The notes under the pieces were generated by a model. That model did no database searches. It was not told the origin of the DNA and saw nothing but the letters and a program-made list of their open reading frames with translations. 64,000 nucleotides of DNA from Blastomonas ursincola (GTDB lineage: Bacteria; Pseudomonadota; Alphaproteobacteria; Sphingomonadales; Sphingomonadaceae), in assembly GCF_013607875.1 (NCBI RefSeq), contig NZ_VDES01000003.1:537374-601373 (forward strand), in the 5' to 3' direction. This document shows, in pieces, positions 1-7,272 of the stretch. Position numbers and translations under genes: made by a program. The first letter of the stretch is position 1. The number at the start of each line of letters is the position of its first letter.

Positions 1-32
1 ACGACAGGGGTTCGGTGCGGGGCCGACATCGC

Positions 33-383
33 TCAGTCCCGCTCGGCGCGCTTGGGTGGCCGGTTCCAGTGCAGGCCCCACGCCGATTTATCGTCGGCCG
101 ACTGGAAGAGATTCGCCCGGATCGGATGACCGAAGGTTGGATCGTCGATCTGCAGCGAGACATAGTCGCCGGCCTTCTCGCCGGTGCGCTTCCAGGCCGC
201 GCCGACTTCCGGGCCGACCTCCGTTCCGTCATCGGCGGCGCCGAGGTGGATGCGATAGTCCGGCGCATTCTCGGCTTCGGAGTGCTCGGCGGGGACAAGC
301 ACCAGCTCGGCATCGATGGCGAACGTGCGGATGCGTCCGGCATAACCGCTCTGGGTGCTATGGAATTGACCGATCAGGGACAT
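33..383 (-). CDS. DUF736 domain protein (mobile-element backbone)
   Basis: The 116-aa product has the DUF736 layout: an N-terminal GQFHSTQSGYAGRIRTF segment, a central IHLGA....EVGAAWKRTGEKAGDYVSL stretch and the C-terminal DDPTFGHPIRANLF block. DUF736 proteins have no firmly assigned biochemical role and sit in plasmid and integrative-element backbones. A GAGGAG ribosome site lies just before the ATG. It is the last gene of the parA-to-traF run seen here, separated from traF by 45 nt. A second, diverged DUF736 gene lies at 5610-5933, so the element carries two paralogues. Identification as DUF736 is by recognition of the pattern; function is unknown. Confidence 0.85.
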   Translation of the reverse strand: MSLIGQFHSTQSGYAGRIRTFAIDAELVLVPAEHSEAENAPDYRIHLGAADDGTEVGPEVGAAWKRTGEKAGDYVSLQIDDPTFGHPIRANLFQSADDKSAWGLHWNRPPKRAERD

Positions 384-428
384 GGGTGGCTCCTCGGTTG
401 TGCGGTGGGAGAGGTCATGGGCACGCCG

Positions 429-974
429 TCACCGCGTCGGCGCGCGCCAGACGAAGCGGCCATCGCCGTCCTCGTCGGTGTAGAGGGGGGTGGCCCGGCC
501 GATGATCGCGGCGGCAGGCAGCGGTCCGAAATAGCGACCGTCGAGACTGTCGCGGACTTGGGCGTTCATCAGGAAGACTTCGCCGTCTGCGATGCGCCGG
601 CAGCCCCGCCAGACCGGCAACTCGCGGCCAAACCGGTCGCGCTCCAGCGCCGCGGCCATGGGCAGTCCGTCGACCGTGACCGTGCGTCCGATACGGCAGA
701 CCCGCTGTCCTGGAAGGGCCACGACCCGCTTCAACAGCGGCACGCCGCGCGCCAGATAGCCGCGTTGTTCGAGGAAGGCCGCCAGCGGTTCGGGCGCTTC
801 CAGGGCGACAAGGTTCGTCACCGCGATGCGCTCGGTGGGACGGATCAGGTAGAAGCCGATCGGCGTGCTGGCGGAGGCGTTCCAGATCAGCTTCGGCGCG
901 ACCTGGACGGCAGACACGCCGACGATCGTCAGCACCGCGGCAGCCGTCACGATGACGTATCCGCGCCGGCTCAT
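429..974 (-). CDS. S26-family conjugative signal peptidase, TraF-like
   Basis: The 181-aa protein starts with one hydrophobic membrane segment (about residues 6-24), followed by the S26 serine motif SASTPIGFYLI and the lysine-side motif LLKRVVALPGQRVC, and ends with a conserved NAQVRDSLDGRYFGPL block. TraF peptidases process pilin or other Mpf components during conjugation in IncP-like systems. Its ATG overlaps the DUF2840 stop by 4 nt (ATGA), so the two are probably translationally coupled. Conjugation genes proper (relaxase, trb) are not in the window and would be expected past the left edge; that is inference from how such elements are usually arranged. Confidence 0.85.
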   Translation of the reverse strand: MSRRGYVIVTAAAVLTIVGVSAVQVAPKLIWNASASTPIGFYLIRPTERIAVTNLVALEAPEPLAAFLEQRGYLARGVPLLKRVVALPGQRVCRIGRTVTVDGLPMAAALERDRFGRELPVWRGCRRIADGEVFLMNAQVRDSLDGRYFGPLPAAAIIGRATPLYTDEDGDGRFVWRAPTR

Positions 975-1483
975 GGCGCGATGCTCCGACGCAGCAGCCA
1001 GGCGCGATGCTGCTCGAGGCTGTACGCCCGTGGCTCATGGCCGGCCGTCAGCCGGTTGTGAATGTGGCGCCAATGGTCAGGCGCGATGTCGATCGGATCG
1101 AGCCCGAGTACGTCGATTGCGTCGATCATGTGCAGGACGCGTTCGACTTTTGGCCAGCCCTCGATCTTCAGCAGGATGTCGCCGCCAGGACGCACGAAGG
1201 GCAGCGTCTGATAGGGCTCGCCCGATCCGACCGCGCGCACCACGTCGATCCGCGACACTACCGTGCCGAAATCGTTGGCGGCCCAGCGCACGAAGGCGAA
1301 GATGCTGCCGGGCGCGAACGACAGGACGCGCCGCCGGCGGTCGAGAATCTGTTCGTGCGCCTCGTGGCCGAACCGGATCCAGTATTCGATCCTCTTTTCG
1401 ATCCAGGTCAGTTCAACGTGGGTCGACGCGTCGGGTCGACAGTGCGACGGCGATGCACCGCCCATCGAACCAACGCCGGTCAT
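971..1483 (-). CDS. DUF2840 domain protein
   Basis: The 170-aa product carries the DUF2840 signature near its N-terminus (THVELTWIEKRIEYWIRFG) followed by a conserved FAFVRWAANDFGTVVSRIDVV region. No catalytic role is established for this family; its genes accompany ParA and TraF peptidase genes on integrative elements and plasmids of alphaproteobacteria. It is linked to both neighbours by 4-nt ATGA overlaps, so it is in the middle of a coupled parA - small protein - DUF2840 - traF unit. The first ~20 residues before the signature are low-complexity and the true start could be slightly further in. Confidence 0.85.
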   Translation of the reverse strand: MTGVGSMGGASPSHCRPDASTHVELTWIEKRIEYWIRFGHEAHEQILDRRRRVLSFAPGSIFAFVRWAANDFGTVVSRIDVVRAVGSGEPYQTLPFVRPGGDILLKIEGWPKVERVLHMIDAIDVLGLDPIDIAPDHWRHIHNRLTAGHEPRAYSLEQHRAWLLRRSIAP

Positions 1484-1746
1484 GGCTGCTCTCCTTCGGT
1501 CGTCGGGAACTCGCGGGCGAGCAGATCGCGCAGCATGTCGGCGACCGTGACGCCGCGCCGGAAGGCGCTGACCTTGATGCGGCCACGCAGCTCGGGCGTG
1601 ACGTCGATCGTCAGTCGGGCGGTGAAGCCGGTGGCGTCATTTGCGCGTGCCAGCGGCGCATCCGCCGCCTTCACCCAATGCTCGGCGGAGGGGGCGGTCT
1701 CTGCGGGCCGCGCGGCGAAACCATGCTTGGGTGTGCGCGCGGTCAT
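1480..1746 (-). CDS. Small ribbon-helix-helix-like partition accessory protein
   Basis: The 88-aa protein has an unstructured N-terminal half and a C-terminal TARLTIDVTPELRGRIKVSAF segment followed by RRGVTVADMLRDLLAREF. That is the beta-strand then helix-helix pattern of ribbon-helix-helix DNA-binding proteins. It lies between parA and DUF2840 with 4-nt overlaps on both sides. By position it may be the centromere-binding partner or regulator of the adjacent ParA; this is inference. The fold assignment rests only on pattern and length. Confidence 0.65.
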   Translation of the reverse strand: MTARTPKHGFAARPAETAPSAEHWVKAADAPLARANDATGFTARLTIDVTPELRGRIKVSAFRRGVTVADMLRDLLAREFPTTEGEQP

Positions 1747-2381
1747 CGCGGAATCCTTTCTACCTCGGCGGCGAAGGCAGCGATTTCCCGCGCGGCAAGG
1801 CTATCGGGGTCGACCTCGAAGGCGAGGCGGCCGGATTGCGCCGCGTCGGCGAAGGCGACGCGCTGCCCGATGGTCTGGGCGAGCGCCGGGGGATCGTTTT
1901 CGGCGAGCGTGTCCGCCGTCTCGCGCGCGATGACGGTGCGCGCGGCGCAGCGATTGAGGACGAAGCGGGCGGCGAGATGCGGGCGATAGATGCGCGCCTC
2001 GCCGAGCAGCGCCAGCATCTCGGCCGACGCCCATCCGTCGAAGGGCGACGGCTGAACGGGGATCAGCACCAGGTCGGCCGCCAGCAGCGCCGAGCGCATC
2101 AGCCCGGCGACGCGCGGCGGTCCGTCGATGACCACATGGTCAGCGTCGCACGCCAGCTCCGGCGCTTCGCGGTGGAGTGTGTCGCGCGCCAGGCCGACGA
2201 CCCCGAACAGTCGCTCCAGCCCCTCCCGGCCGCGCTGCTGCGACCAGTCGAGCGCCGAGCCTTGCGGATCGGCGTCGATCAAAGTGACGCGCCTGCCTTC
2301 GCGCGCCCATTGGCCGGCAAGGTGCAGCGCCAGCGTCGTCTTGCCAACGCCGCCCTTCTGGTTGAGGAGCGCGACGATCAT
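1743..2381 (-). CDS. parA: ParA-family partition ATPase
   Basis: The 212-aa protein begins MIVALLNQKGGVGKTTLALHL, the deviant Walker A motif of ParA/MinD ATPases, and has the Walker B-like DHVVIDGPP and the LIDADPQGSALDW switch region. Short ParAs of this type segregate plasmids or integrative elements. I chose the ATG at 2381 because family members start directly at the MIVALLNQKGG strand; an in-frame start 15 nt upstream would add five unconserved residues. It leads a coupled run into the small DNA-binding-type protein, DUF2840 and TraF. The 200 nt upstream hold iteron-like repeats. Confidence 0.93.
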   Translation of the reverse strand: MIVALLNQKGGVGKTTLALHLAGQWAREGRRVTLIDADPQGSALDWSQQRGREGLERLFGVVGLARDTLHREAPELACDADHVVIDGPPRVAGLMRSALLAADLVLIPVQPSPFDGWASAEMLALLGEARIYRPHLAARFVLNRCAARTVIARETADTLAENDPPALAQTIGQRVAFADAAQSGRLAFEVDPDSLAAREIAAFAAEVERIPR

Positions 2382-2522
2382 GGCGCGCACCTGCACTGCC
2401 GTGACGAGTTATCCGCCGATGTGCAAAAGCGCGGTCGCGTTAGAAAGATTCCGAAGGAATCTTGGTTAGATAAGTTACGGGGCTCGCAAGCTGATGATTT
2501 CGCGTGAGGAATCGTCGATTCC

Positions 2523-2586
2523 GGTCCCCGATAGCACGAGGATCGGGTCCCCGATGGCACGATACCGCCGGTCCCCGATAGCACGA
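2523..2586. repeat. Three iteron-like direct repeats next to repA
   Basis: Three copies of the 17-mer GGTCCCCGATAGCACGA occur at 2523-2539, 2546-2562 (one A to G change) and 2570-2586. Start-to-start spacing is 23 and 24 bp, about two helical turns. They sit in the gap between the repA stop and the parA start. Immediately beside them, inside the repA end, is a DnaA-box-like TTATCCCCA. This is the arrangement of a replication-initiator binding array, so the site may be the origin or a RepA autoregulatory site. Function is inferred; the repeat itself is seen directly. Confidence 0.8.
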
Positions 2587-2592
2587 GGCGAT

Positions 2593-3477
2593 TCACAGCT
2601 TATCCCCAGTGCGAGATGCTGCGCGACGTCGGCGGCGCGGCATGTTGAGCGCGTCGGGATCGACCGGTGCGAAGGACAGAATGTCGGGACGGCCGGGACA
2701 CGGCGCGATGCTCAACCAGTAGCCAGGCAATGGCTGCCGCCGAACGATGTCGCGCAGATCGTAGGCGAAGTGCTTGAGCGGTGAGAGACTGCCTGACTTG
2801 GCGTGCAGATGCGCGAAGTCGAAGCTCCAGCCGTGCGATTGCCGGCCGCCGTGCTTGCGCACCAACCTGTAGAGCCAGCGCTCCAGGCCACCGGTCAGGT
2901 CGAAATACGCCCGGTCGATGGTCAGAACGAGCGCGTCGTCGAGGACGGCGGCGTAGAACCAGTCGGGAACGATCAGCTCGAGGCCGAGTGGTCGCCCGTG
3001 CGCGTCGGCCTTCTCTTTCCATTCGTTGATCCAGGAGAAGCGATGCATCCGCCGCTCGTTGGGCTGGCGGATCGAGGTGGCGATCGTGGTCGACTGCAGC
3101 CGGTCGAGCGCGGCTTTGAGGCGGTCGTAATCGCGCAGCGAAACGCCGCGACCGATGAACCTCAGGATCTCATAGGGCGTCGTGCCCATCAGCCGCGACG
3201 GGCTAAGGCCGGCGTCACGCGCCTCGACGATCTGGCTGGCGGCCCAGATCAGCACGTCGGCGTCCCAGATGGTCGCCATGCCGTGCTCGGGAACGGCCTC
3301 GACGCGGATGACGACCGCGCCGGCCTTGAAGTCGATCGGCGCGAGGCGCTTCGACTTGGCGAGCGAGAAGAACGGATAGGCCATGAGATCCTGCGCGTCG
3401 CGCGGCGCGAGATCGCCGGGCAGTGCGCGGAACAGATCGAGCTGTTCGCGTTCAGGGCTGGGGCGGCGGAAAGACAT
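2593..3477 (-). CDS. repA: Replication initiator protein A (RepA)
   Basis: The 294-aa protein resembles the RepA initiators of alphaproteobacterial mobile elements: MAYPFFSLAKSKRL near the start, then VLIWAASQIVEARD, a region matching winged-helix initiators (PYEILRFIGRG, YDRLKAALDRLQSTTI), and a conserved ERWLYRLVRKHGG block. It would bind the iteron-like repeats just downstream. The start at 3477 gives an N-terminus 10 nt after the AlpA-like gene; longer forms in the same frame begin with arginine- and proline-rich sequence that looks non-coding. Presence of both RepA and ParA suggests an element able to replicate outside the chromosome at least transiently. Confidence 0.9.
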   Translation of the reverse strand: MSFRRPSPEREQLDLFRALPGDLAPRDAQDLMAYPFFSLAKSKRLAPIDFKAGAVVIRVEAVPEHGMATIWDADVLIWAASQIVEARDAGLSPSRLMGTTPYEILRFIGRGVSLRDYDRLKAALDRLQSTTIATSIRQPNERRMHRFSWINEWKEKADAHGRPLGLELIVPDWFYAAVLDDALVLTIDRAYFDLTGGLERWLYRLVRKHGGRQSHGWSFDFAHLHAKSGSLSPLKHFAYDLRDIVRRQPLPGYWLSIAPCPGRPDILSFAPVDPDALNMPRRRRRAASRTGDKL

Positions 3478-3487
3478 GCCAGACGTC

Positions 3488-3769
3488 TCAGCGCGTCGAG
3501 CGGCTGGCGTGCGCCAGCGCCGCCGCGTCATGACGCTTGGCGGGCAGGACAGCGCCGCGCGGATCGGAGGTGGAGGTGACCGCGCCGCGGTCGGCCCAGG
3601 CCTGCAGGTCGTCGACGGAATAGACGACGCGACCGCCGAGCTTGCGATAGGCCGGGCCGGTGCCGTAGGTCCGGTGCTTCTCCAGCGTGCGGCCGGAGAG
3701 GCCGAGGAAGCGCGCGGCTTCGGGGGTGCGCAGAAAGCGCGGCGGCAAACCGGCTGCATTGGCGGACAT
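3488..3769 (-). CDS. AlpA/excisionase-type helix-turn-helix protein
   Basis: The 93-aa product contains PPRFLRTPEAARFLGLSGRTLEKHRTYGTGP then YRKLGGRVVYSVDDLQAWA, the classic MerR-like HTH plus wing of AlpA and Xis-type proteins. Such proteins regulate integrase or replication genes or act as recombination directionality factors. It lies 10 nt upstream of repA on the same strand, so it is probably co-transcribed with it and may control it. The stretch 3770-3907 upstream is free of genes and could hold its promoter. Which of these roles applies cannot be told from sequence. Confidence 0.85.
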   Translation of the reverse strand: MSANAAGLPPRFLRTPEAARFLGLSGRTLEKHRTYGTGPAYRKLGGRVVYSVDDLQAWADRGAVTSTSDPRGAVLPAKRHDAAALAHASRSTR

Positions 3770-3907
3770 GATCGGGCCTCCGGGACGTTCGTTGGCGCCG
3801 CTGGTGATCAGCGGCGAGCGAAGGCCACGGTGGCGAAGGGCGCTCGGCTGGGTGGAGGGCGAAGACGGGGATGCGATGTTCGCACACCGGCCGACCTCGC
3901 CGTGCAG

Positions 3908-4682
3908 TCAGCGGCGCTGCTGGTGCCGCAGGAGCTTGCGATAGCCGCCGGCAACCATGGCCAGGCCGTCCCGGATCAGCGACCGGGTCGCAAACCGGGC
4001 GGGCGTGGTCTGCCATTCGTCGCGGGGCATCGCGTCGAGCCGGAAGATCGCCGATGCGATCGCTTTCTGCGAGGCGCCCGCGCGACGTCCGTCGATCGCG
4101 CGCAACATTCGCTTCGCGCGAAGTCGCTGCTGGCGGGTCATTCGCGTATCGGCGGGGATAGCGCGGCCGTGGAGGCTCGCGAGCAGCCGCAGAACGGCTT
4201 CGAGCCGACCGAAGCCGGACACATCGAGCGGGACCAGGGCCGCGAGCTTGTCCTGCTCACCAGCATCAGCGCTGCGAACGATGTGGATGCGTTCGCCATT
4301 TGGCAGGATCTGAAGGCGATGAAGACCCTGCGCGTCCGCGACCTCGGCAGCGGCGGGGTCGAAGGGCAGTGCGACTGTTCCGACATCGAGCGCCGGCGGA
4401 GCGGTGGTCAGCCAGAGCGAGGCGGTGTCGGCGTCAAGCTGCCAGAAGACGTGCGCATCGGGTGCCGGCAGGGACGGCGGTATCGGGAAATCGCAGCCCC
4501 CAGCGCTCGCGGATCAGGTCTGGCGTGCCGCCGGGCTCGGAAGGCGCGCGGTCGAACGCCGCGAAGTCGTCCTCATATTGCTCGTTACGGCGAAGCCACT
4601 CCCAGGCGAGATCCGACGGACCCAGCGTGTCGAGATAGTCATAGTCCGACGCCGCTTCCCAGTCGGACGCATCCTTTGGCAT
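3908..4682 (-). pseudogene. DUF6499/DUF2285 protein gene split by a 1-base frameshift
   Basis: The N-terminal part starts at an ATG at 4682 with a GGAGG ribosome site and reads MPKDASDWEAASDYDYLDTL through RERWGLRFP. The C-terminal part lies in another frame, from just after a stop at 4514-4516 to the stop at 3908, reading GCDFPIPPSLPAPDAHVFWQ and onward into MLRAIDGRRAG and the DUF2285 C-terminus. Removing one C from the C5 run at 4497-4501 (G5 on the coding strand) joins them as RERWGCDFPIPP, the continuous form. So either the gene is inactivated, or the run is a sequencing error, or slippage restores the frame. The intact protein would be about 256 aa, a transcriptional regulator-like protein of integrative elements. 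Confidence 0.8.
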
Positions 4683-4784
4683 CACATCCTCCGCATATGT
4701 CGTGCAGAACCGGCTGGAGACGATTGCCGGTTGTATGGCTGTGGGGAAGACGGTGGGTGGGCATCGCGCGATGCCGCGCCGGCA

Positions 4785-5057
4785 TCACCCCTGGCGCGAT
4801 GCGTCCTCGCGGACGAGTTGCCGATAACCGGTTTCGGTCATCCAGCGGGCCCGGGCCAGGTGCGCATCATGCACTTGCCGGGCCCGTTGCGGGTCCTGGC
4901 CGACGTCGAGGCCGAACAGTGTGCGGACCGCGTCACGCCAGTCCGCGCCGTCCCGTGCGGCGTCGAGCAGCCGCATGTACAGCGTCATGTGCGCGCGGTC
5001 GTAAGGCGTCAGCACGCTGCTTTGCGGCGGTTCGTCCTTGAAGGCTTGTTCTGTCAC
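4785..5057 (-). CDS. Small DUF2285-type conserved protein
   Basis: The 90-aa protein reads SSVLTPYDRAHMTLYMRLLDAARDGADWRDAVRTLFGLD then RARQVHDAHLARARWMTETGYRQLV, a pattern I recognise from small proteins usually labelled DUF2285 and found beside repA/alpA in alphaproteobacterial integrative elements. It is predicted to be mostly helical. It lies between the XRE repressor gene (120 nt upstream) and the broken DUF6499/DUF2285 gene. No enzymatic motif is visible. Family assignment is from memory of the pattern and the locus context; function is unknown. Confidence 0.75.
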   Translation of the reverse strand: MTEQAFKDEPPQSSVLTPYDRAHMTLYMRLLDAARDGADWRDAVRTLFGLDVGQDPQRARQVHDAHLARARWMTETGYRQLVREDASRQG

Positions 5058-5177
5058 CTGACCCCCTGCGGCGAGTCGTATCCGTTTTGGAGGGTGTTGT
5101 TAACCATCGTCCAAGACGTGCGTGGCCGCGAATCGGCAAGTGGGGAGATGACCACGTCGGAGTGACGGGGTCTGCGC

Positions 5178-5417
5178 CTAGGTTTTTGCTGTCCGGACAA
5201 GCATCACCCCTTCGCCTCTGTCGGACTGGAGCAGGACGACGCCGTTGCCTTCGAAGGCGCGGCGAACCTGATCGCGGGTCGACTCATAGACAGGCAGGGC
5301 GGACTCCGACTCGAGGCGCTTCAGCGCCGTGAGCGAGACCTGGGCCTTGTCAGCGAGCGTCTCCTGTGTCCAACCCAGCAACGCGCGTGCGGCCCGCGAT
5401 TGTCGGGCGGTGATCAT
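5178..5417 (-). CDS. XRE-family helix-turn-helix repressor
   Basis: The 79-aa protein contains ARQSRAARALLGWTQETLADKAQVSLTALKRLES, a full Cro/C1-type HTH (about residues 3-37), followed by a short C-terminal beta region (GNGVVLLQSDRGEGVML). Small stand-alone XRE proteins of this type usually repress the maintenance or transfer genes of the element. A perfect 16-bp palindrome overlaps its own start codon and a second inverted repeat lies about 40 bp upstream, so autoregulation is likely. It would control the downstream small DUF2285, alpA and repA genes on the same strand; that is inference. Confidence 0.9.
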   Translation of the reverse strand: MITARQSRAARALLGWTQETLADKAQVSLTALKRLESESALPVYESTRDQVRRAFEGNGVVLLQSDRGEGVMLVRTAKT

Positions 5418-5426
5418 GCATGATCA
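5411..5426. promoter_or_regulatory. 16-bp palindrome over the XRE start codon (operator candidate)
   Basis: TGATCATGCATGATCA is a perfect palindrome that includes the ATG of the XRE gene. A repressor bound here would block its own translation start region or RNA polymerase clearance. Binding is inferred. Confidence 0.6.
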
Positions 5427-5453
5427 CCTCCCACTCGGACCGGAGCGAGCGCC

Positions 5454-5479
5454 AGAACTACGACTATAATAGTCGTTCT
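5454..5479. promoter_or_regulatory. Inverted repeat upstream of XRE gene (operator/promoter candidate)
   Basis: ACGACTAT and ATAGTCGT form a perfect 8-bp inverted repeat around one A (5460-5476), nested in AGAAC...GTTCT (5454-5479). Its AT-rich centre contains TATAAT, so it probably overlaps the promoter. It is a likely XRE operator. Confidence 0.6.
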
Positions 5480-5565
5480 GCGCTGTCGACGCCAGCCCAA
5501 AGCGCCTGTGGTGGGCCGCGCAAAGGCCCCTCAGGCGCGAGCTGATTCGGTCGTCGGGAAAGCGG

Positions 5566-5598
5566 AAGGCCCCGCCCGGTTCGACCGGACGGGGCCTT
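5566..5598 (-). terminator. Strong hairpin downstream of DUF736
   Basis: Arms AAGGCCCCG (5566-5574) and CGGGGCCTT (5590-5598) pair perfectly, with an inner CCGGT/ACCGG stem (5576-5580, 5584-5588) and a TCG loop. It starts 12 nt after the DUF736 stop on the minus strand and so probably ends that transcript. The trailing T-run is weak. A near-identical copy lies inverted at 6533-6561. Confidence 0.65.
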
Positions 5599-5609
5599 GC
5601 TGGCTGGCA

Positions 5610-5933
5610 TTACTCGCCGTTGCGGCGGGTGGGGCGGGACCAGATCAGGCTGTAGGTCTCTTCGCCCTCGTCATCGAAGAGGTTGGCGTAGATCGGAGCG
5701 TTGAAGCTCGGATCGTCCAGCTTCAGGCCGAGATAGTCGCGGCCCTCGTTGGAGCGCTTGGACCAGGCGGCGCCGATTTCGACGCGGCCGACCATGACCC
5801 GGTGGGAGGGCGCGTTGTCGCCGGAGCGGGTGGCCTCGGGGACGATGCGGACATTCTTGGCCTGGACCGAGAGGGTGACGATTTCGCCGGTGTAGTCGTT
5901 GCCGGACTTTTTGAAGGTGCCGATGGTCGCCAT
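5610..5933 (-). CDS. DUF736 domain protein (second copy)
   Basis: The 107-aa protein begins MATIGTFKKSGNDYTGEIVTL and ends with LKLDDPSFNAPIYANLFDDE then SLIWSRPTRR, the standard DUF736 form and closer to the family norm than the paralogue at 33-383. The start at 5933 is chosen because the family begins MA.IG.F; upstream in-frame sequence is not protein-like. It is a stand-alone unit, with a strong hairpin after its stop and a long untranslated-looking leader before it. Function is unknown; such genes are abundant on conjugative elements. Confidence 0.92.
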   Translation of the reverse strand: MATIGTFKKSGNDYTGEIVTLSVQAKNVRIVPEATRSGDNAPSHRVMVGRVEIGAAWSKRSNEGRDYLGLKLDDPSFNAPIYANLFDDEGEETYSLIWSRPTRRNGE

Positions 5934-6518
5934 GGTAGTTCTCCGTTCTTCTCTGCCTCGAGCCCGCACCATTGCGGCCTCGATGGCGATCGGCAGGCCG
6001 GAGGCGATCGACGCGGCATCGCTTGCGACCGCAGCGCAGCGGAGGATGGCGGCAGAGCGACTTTGTTGGTTCGCGAGGAATGACGGCGCAGCCGGCAGGG
6101 GAAGAAAGTCGTGGCGGCGCCGTTGCCGCATAGGCGATCGAGGCGCAGCCGGCCTTCGGTCAGATCAGCCCATTGAAGAGGCCGTTTGGAGCGGTCGACC
6201 CAACAGAGATCGAACAACGGAGAATGTGGCGACACTGGTGGAACCGCGAAGTCCCGCTGTCACCGCACCGGCAAGGATGACCGCGTCCGGGCGCGAACGC
6301 GCACGCCCTTGGCCCGTCGTTCGAGCGCCAAAGCAAACCGACCCGGTCAGGGTCCGTCGAGCAGGGCATCGCCTAAGCGGACCGATCGCTCCGGCTGGCC
6401 GTGCCCAAGGATCGGTCCAGAACCTCGGTCGTGCCACGCTGCTTCCGCCAATCCTCTGGCGATGAGGTGATTGCGGCCAGAGCCATTGTCGGTCCGACCC
6501 CAGCATCCGCGCCAGAGT
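5934..6518. other. Gene-free stretch with leader motif
   Basis: About 585 nt without a convincing gene. All frames here give arginine- and serine-rich shadows. It is probably the leader and promoter region of the DUF736 gene. It contains the 14-mer AGCGCAGCGGAGGA at 6033-6046, 100 nt before the DUF736 start; the same 14-mer occurs about 106 nt before the DUF2493 start (10454-10467). Confidence 0.5.
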
Positions 6519-6959
6519 TTAGCTCCGCACCAGGCCCTGTCCGGTCGAACCGGGCGGGGCCATCGCGGCGAGCCGCATCAGCGCGGTCACGCCGACGGCG
6601 ACGGCGCCGATGATGGAAAAGGCGACCTGCCAGCCTTCCGACGGCATCGTGTGTTTCACGATGCCATGCGTCGCGTGATAGCCGGCGATCGCTGCTGGTG
6701 CGACGAAGGCGACCGCGACGAGGATGCGCGCCCAGAGCGGCCGAACGGACCCGAGCAGGACCTGGCCGATGCCGAAGGTCAGCGCGGCGGCAAGGGTGCC
6801 CACGACGAGCGCGCCGAGCCAGCCAGCGCCGGTATCGTACGCCCACAGGCCCGCCGTGACACCTGCGAAGAGGGGCAATGCGAAGACGGCGAGTGTGAAC
6901 AGCAGCCAGCAGAAGACGCCGATCGCCGCGATGCTGAGAAGAATGCCGATGAAGATCAT
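6519..6959 (-). CDS. Small multi-pass membrane protein
   Basis: The 146-aa protein starts MIFIGILLSIAAIGVFCWLLF and shows about five hydrophobic segments (roughly residues 1-25, 27-45, 48-66, 74-96 and 108-128), with little outside the membrane. I recognise it as a conserved membrane protein of this element type, but know no function. The start at 6959 is chosen because the upstream in-frame residues are charged and poorly protein-like. Its last 14 codons overlap a near-perfect inverted copy of the DUF736 terminator hairpin (6533-6561), so the C-terminus may have been altered by a rearrangement. Confidence 0.75.
   Translation of the reverse strand: MIFIGILLSIAAIGVFCWLLFTLAVFALPLFAGVTAGLWAYDTGAGWLGALVVGTLAAALTFGIGQVLLGSVRPLWARILVAVAFVAPAAIAGYHATHGIVKHTMPSEGWQVAFSIIGAVAVGVTALMRLAAMAPPGSTGQGLVRS
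6533..6561. repeat. Inverted copy of the DUF736 terminator sequence
   Basis: These 29 nt match the reverse complement of 5568-5596 at 28 of 29 positions, including a perfect 23-nt block (6539-6561 against 5568-5590). The two copies flank a 940-nt segment holding the second DUF736 gene and its leader. This copy lies inside the 3' end of the membrane-protein gene. Confidence 0.8.
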
Positions 6960-7097
6960 GGTAGTGGTCTCCGTGAGATATAGTCTGACGGTCGCGCCTT
7001 CCACCACCACCACGGCGCGGTGTTGAGTATAGCCGAAGAAAAAGAGCGGCGGGAGCGGAAACCGGCAAGGGTTTCCGCGTCGCCCCGGCGCGTCCCG

Positions 7098-7262
7098 TCA
7101 GGGCGCGAAGGGATCGATCTCCGCCACGACCTCGGCGTCGCCGTCGAATTCGCTGGCGGGGGTGACCGAATGCGTCCCGTCGCCGGCCTTGAAGATGACG
7201 ATCACGGCCATGAGGGTGGTGGCGAGGCTGAAGGCGAAGGCGTGTGCGTCGGTGAGGGACAT
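7098..7262 (-). CDS. Short 54-aa conserved-looking protein
   Basis: This small frame reads MSLTDAHAFAFSLATTLMA, then VIVIFKAGDGTHSVTPASEF and an acidic tail ending EIDPFAP. It has one hydrophobic helix (about residues 8-23), an AGGAG ribosome site 9 nt before the ATG, and codon use like its neighbours. I have a faint memory of similar short ORFs in related elements, but no named family. It lies between the membrane protein and the IS110 element. A hairpin in its leader can pair with its ribosome site. Confidence 0.6.
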   Translation of the reverse strand: MSLTDAHAFAFSLATTLMAVIVIFKAGDGTHSVTPASEFDGDAEVVAEIDPFAP

Positions 7263-7272
7263 CGTTCCGGCT

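Noticed and set aside
3383-5041. 552-codon plus-strand open frame
   Set aside because: Antisense to repA, alpA and the DUF2285 genes; low-complexity Arg/Gly-rich translation.
5899-6465. Possible 188-aa plus-strand gene in the gap after DUF736
   Set aside because: No ribosome site, no recognisable motif, Arg/Ala-rich shadow-like composition; the region looks like a leader.
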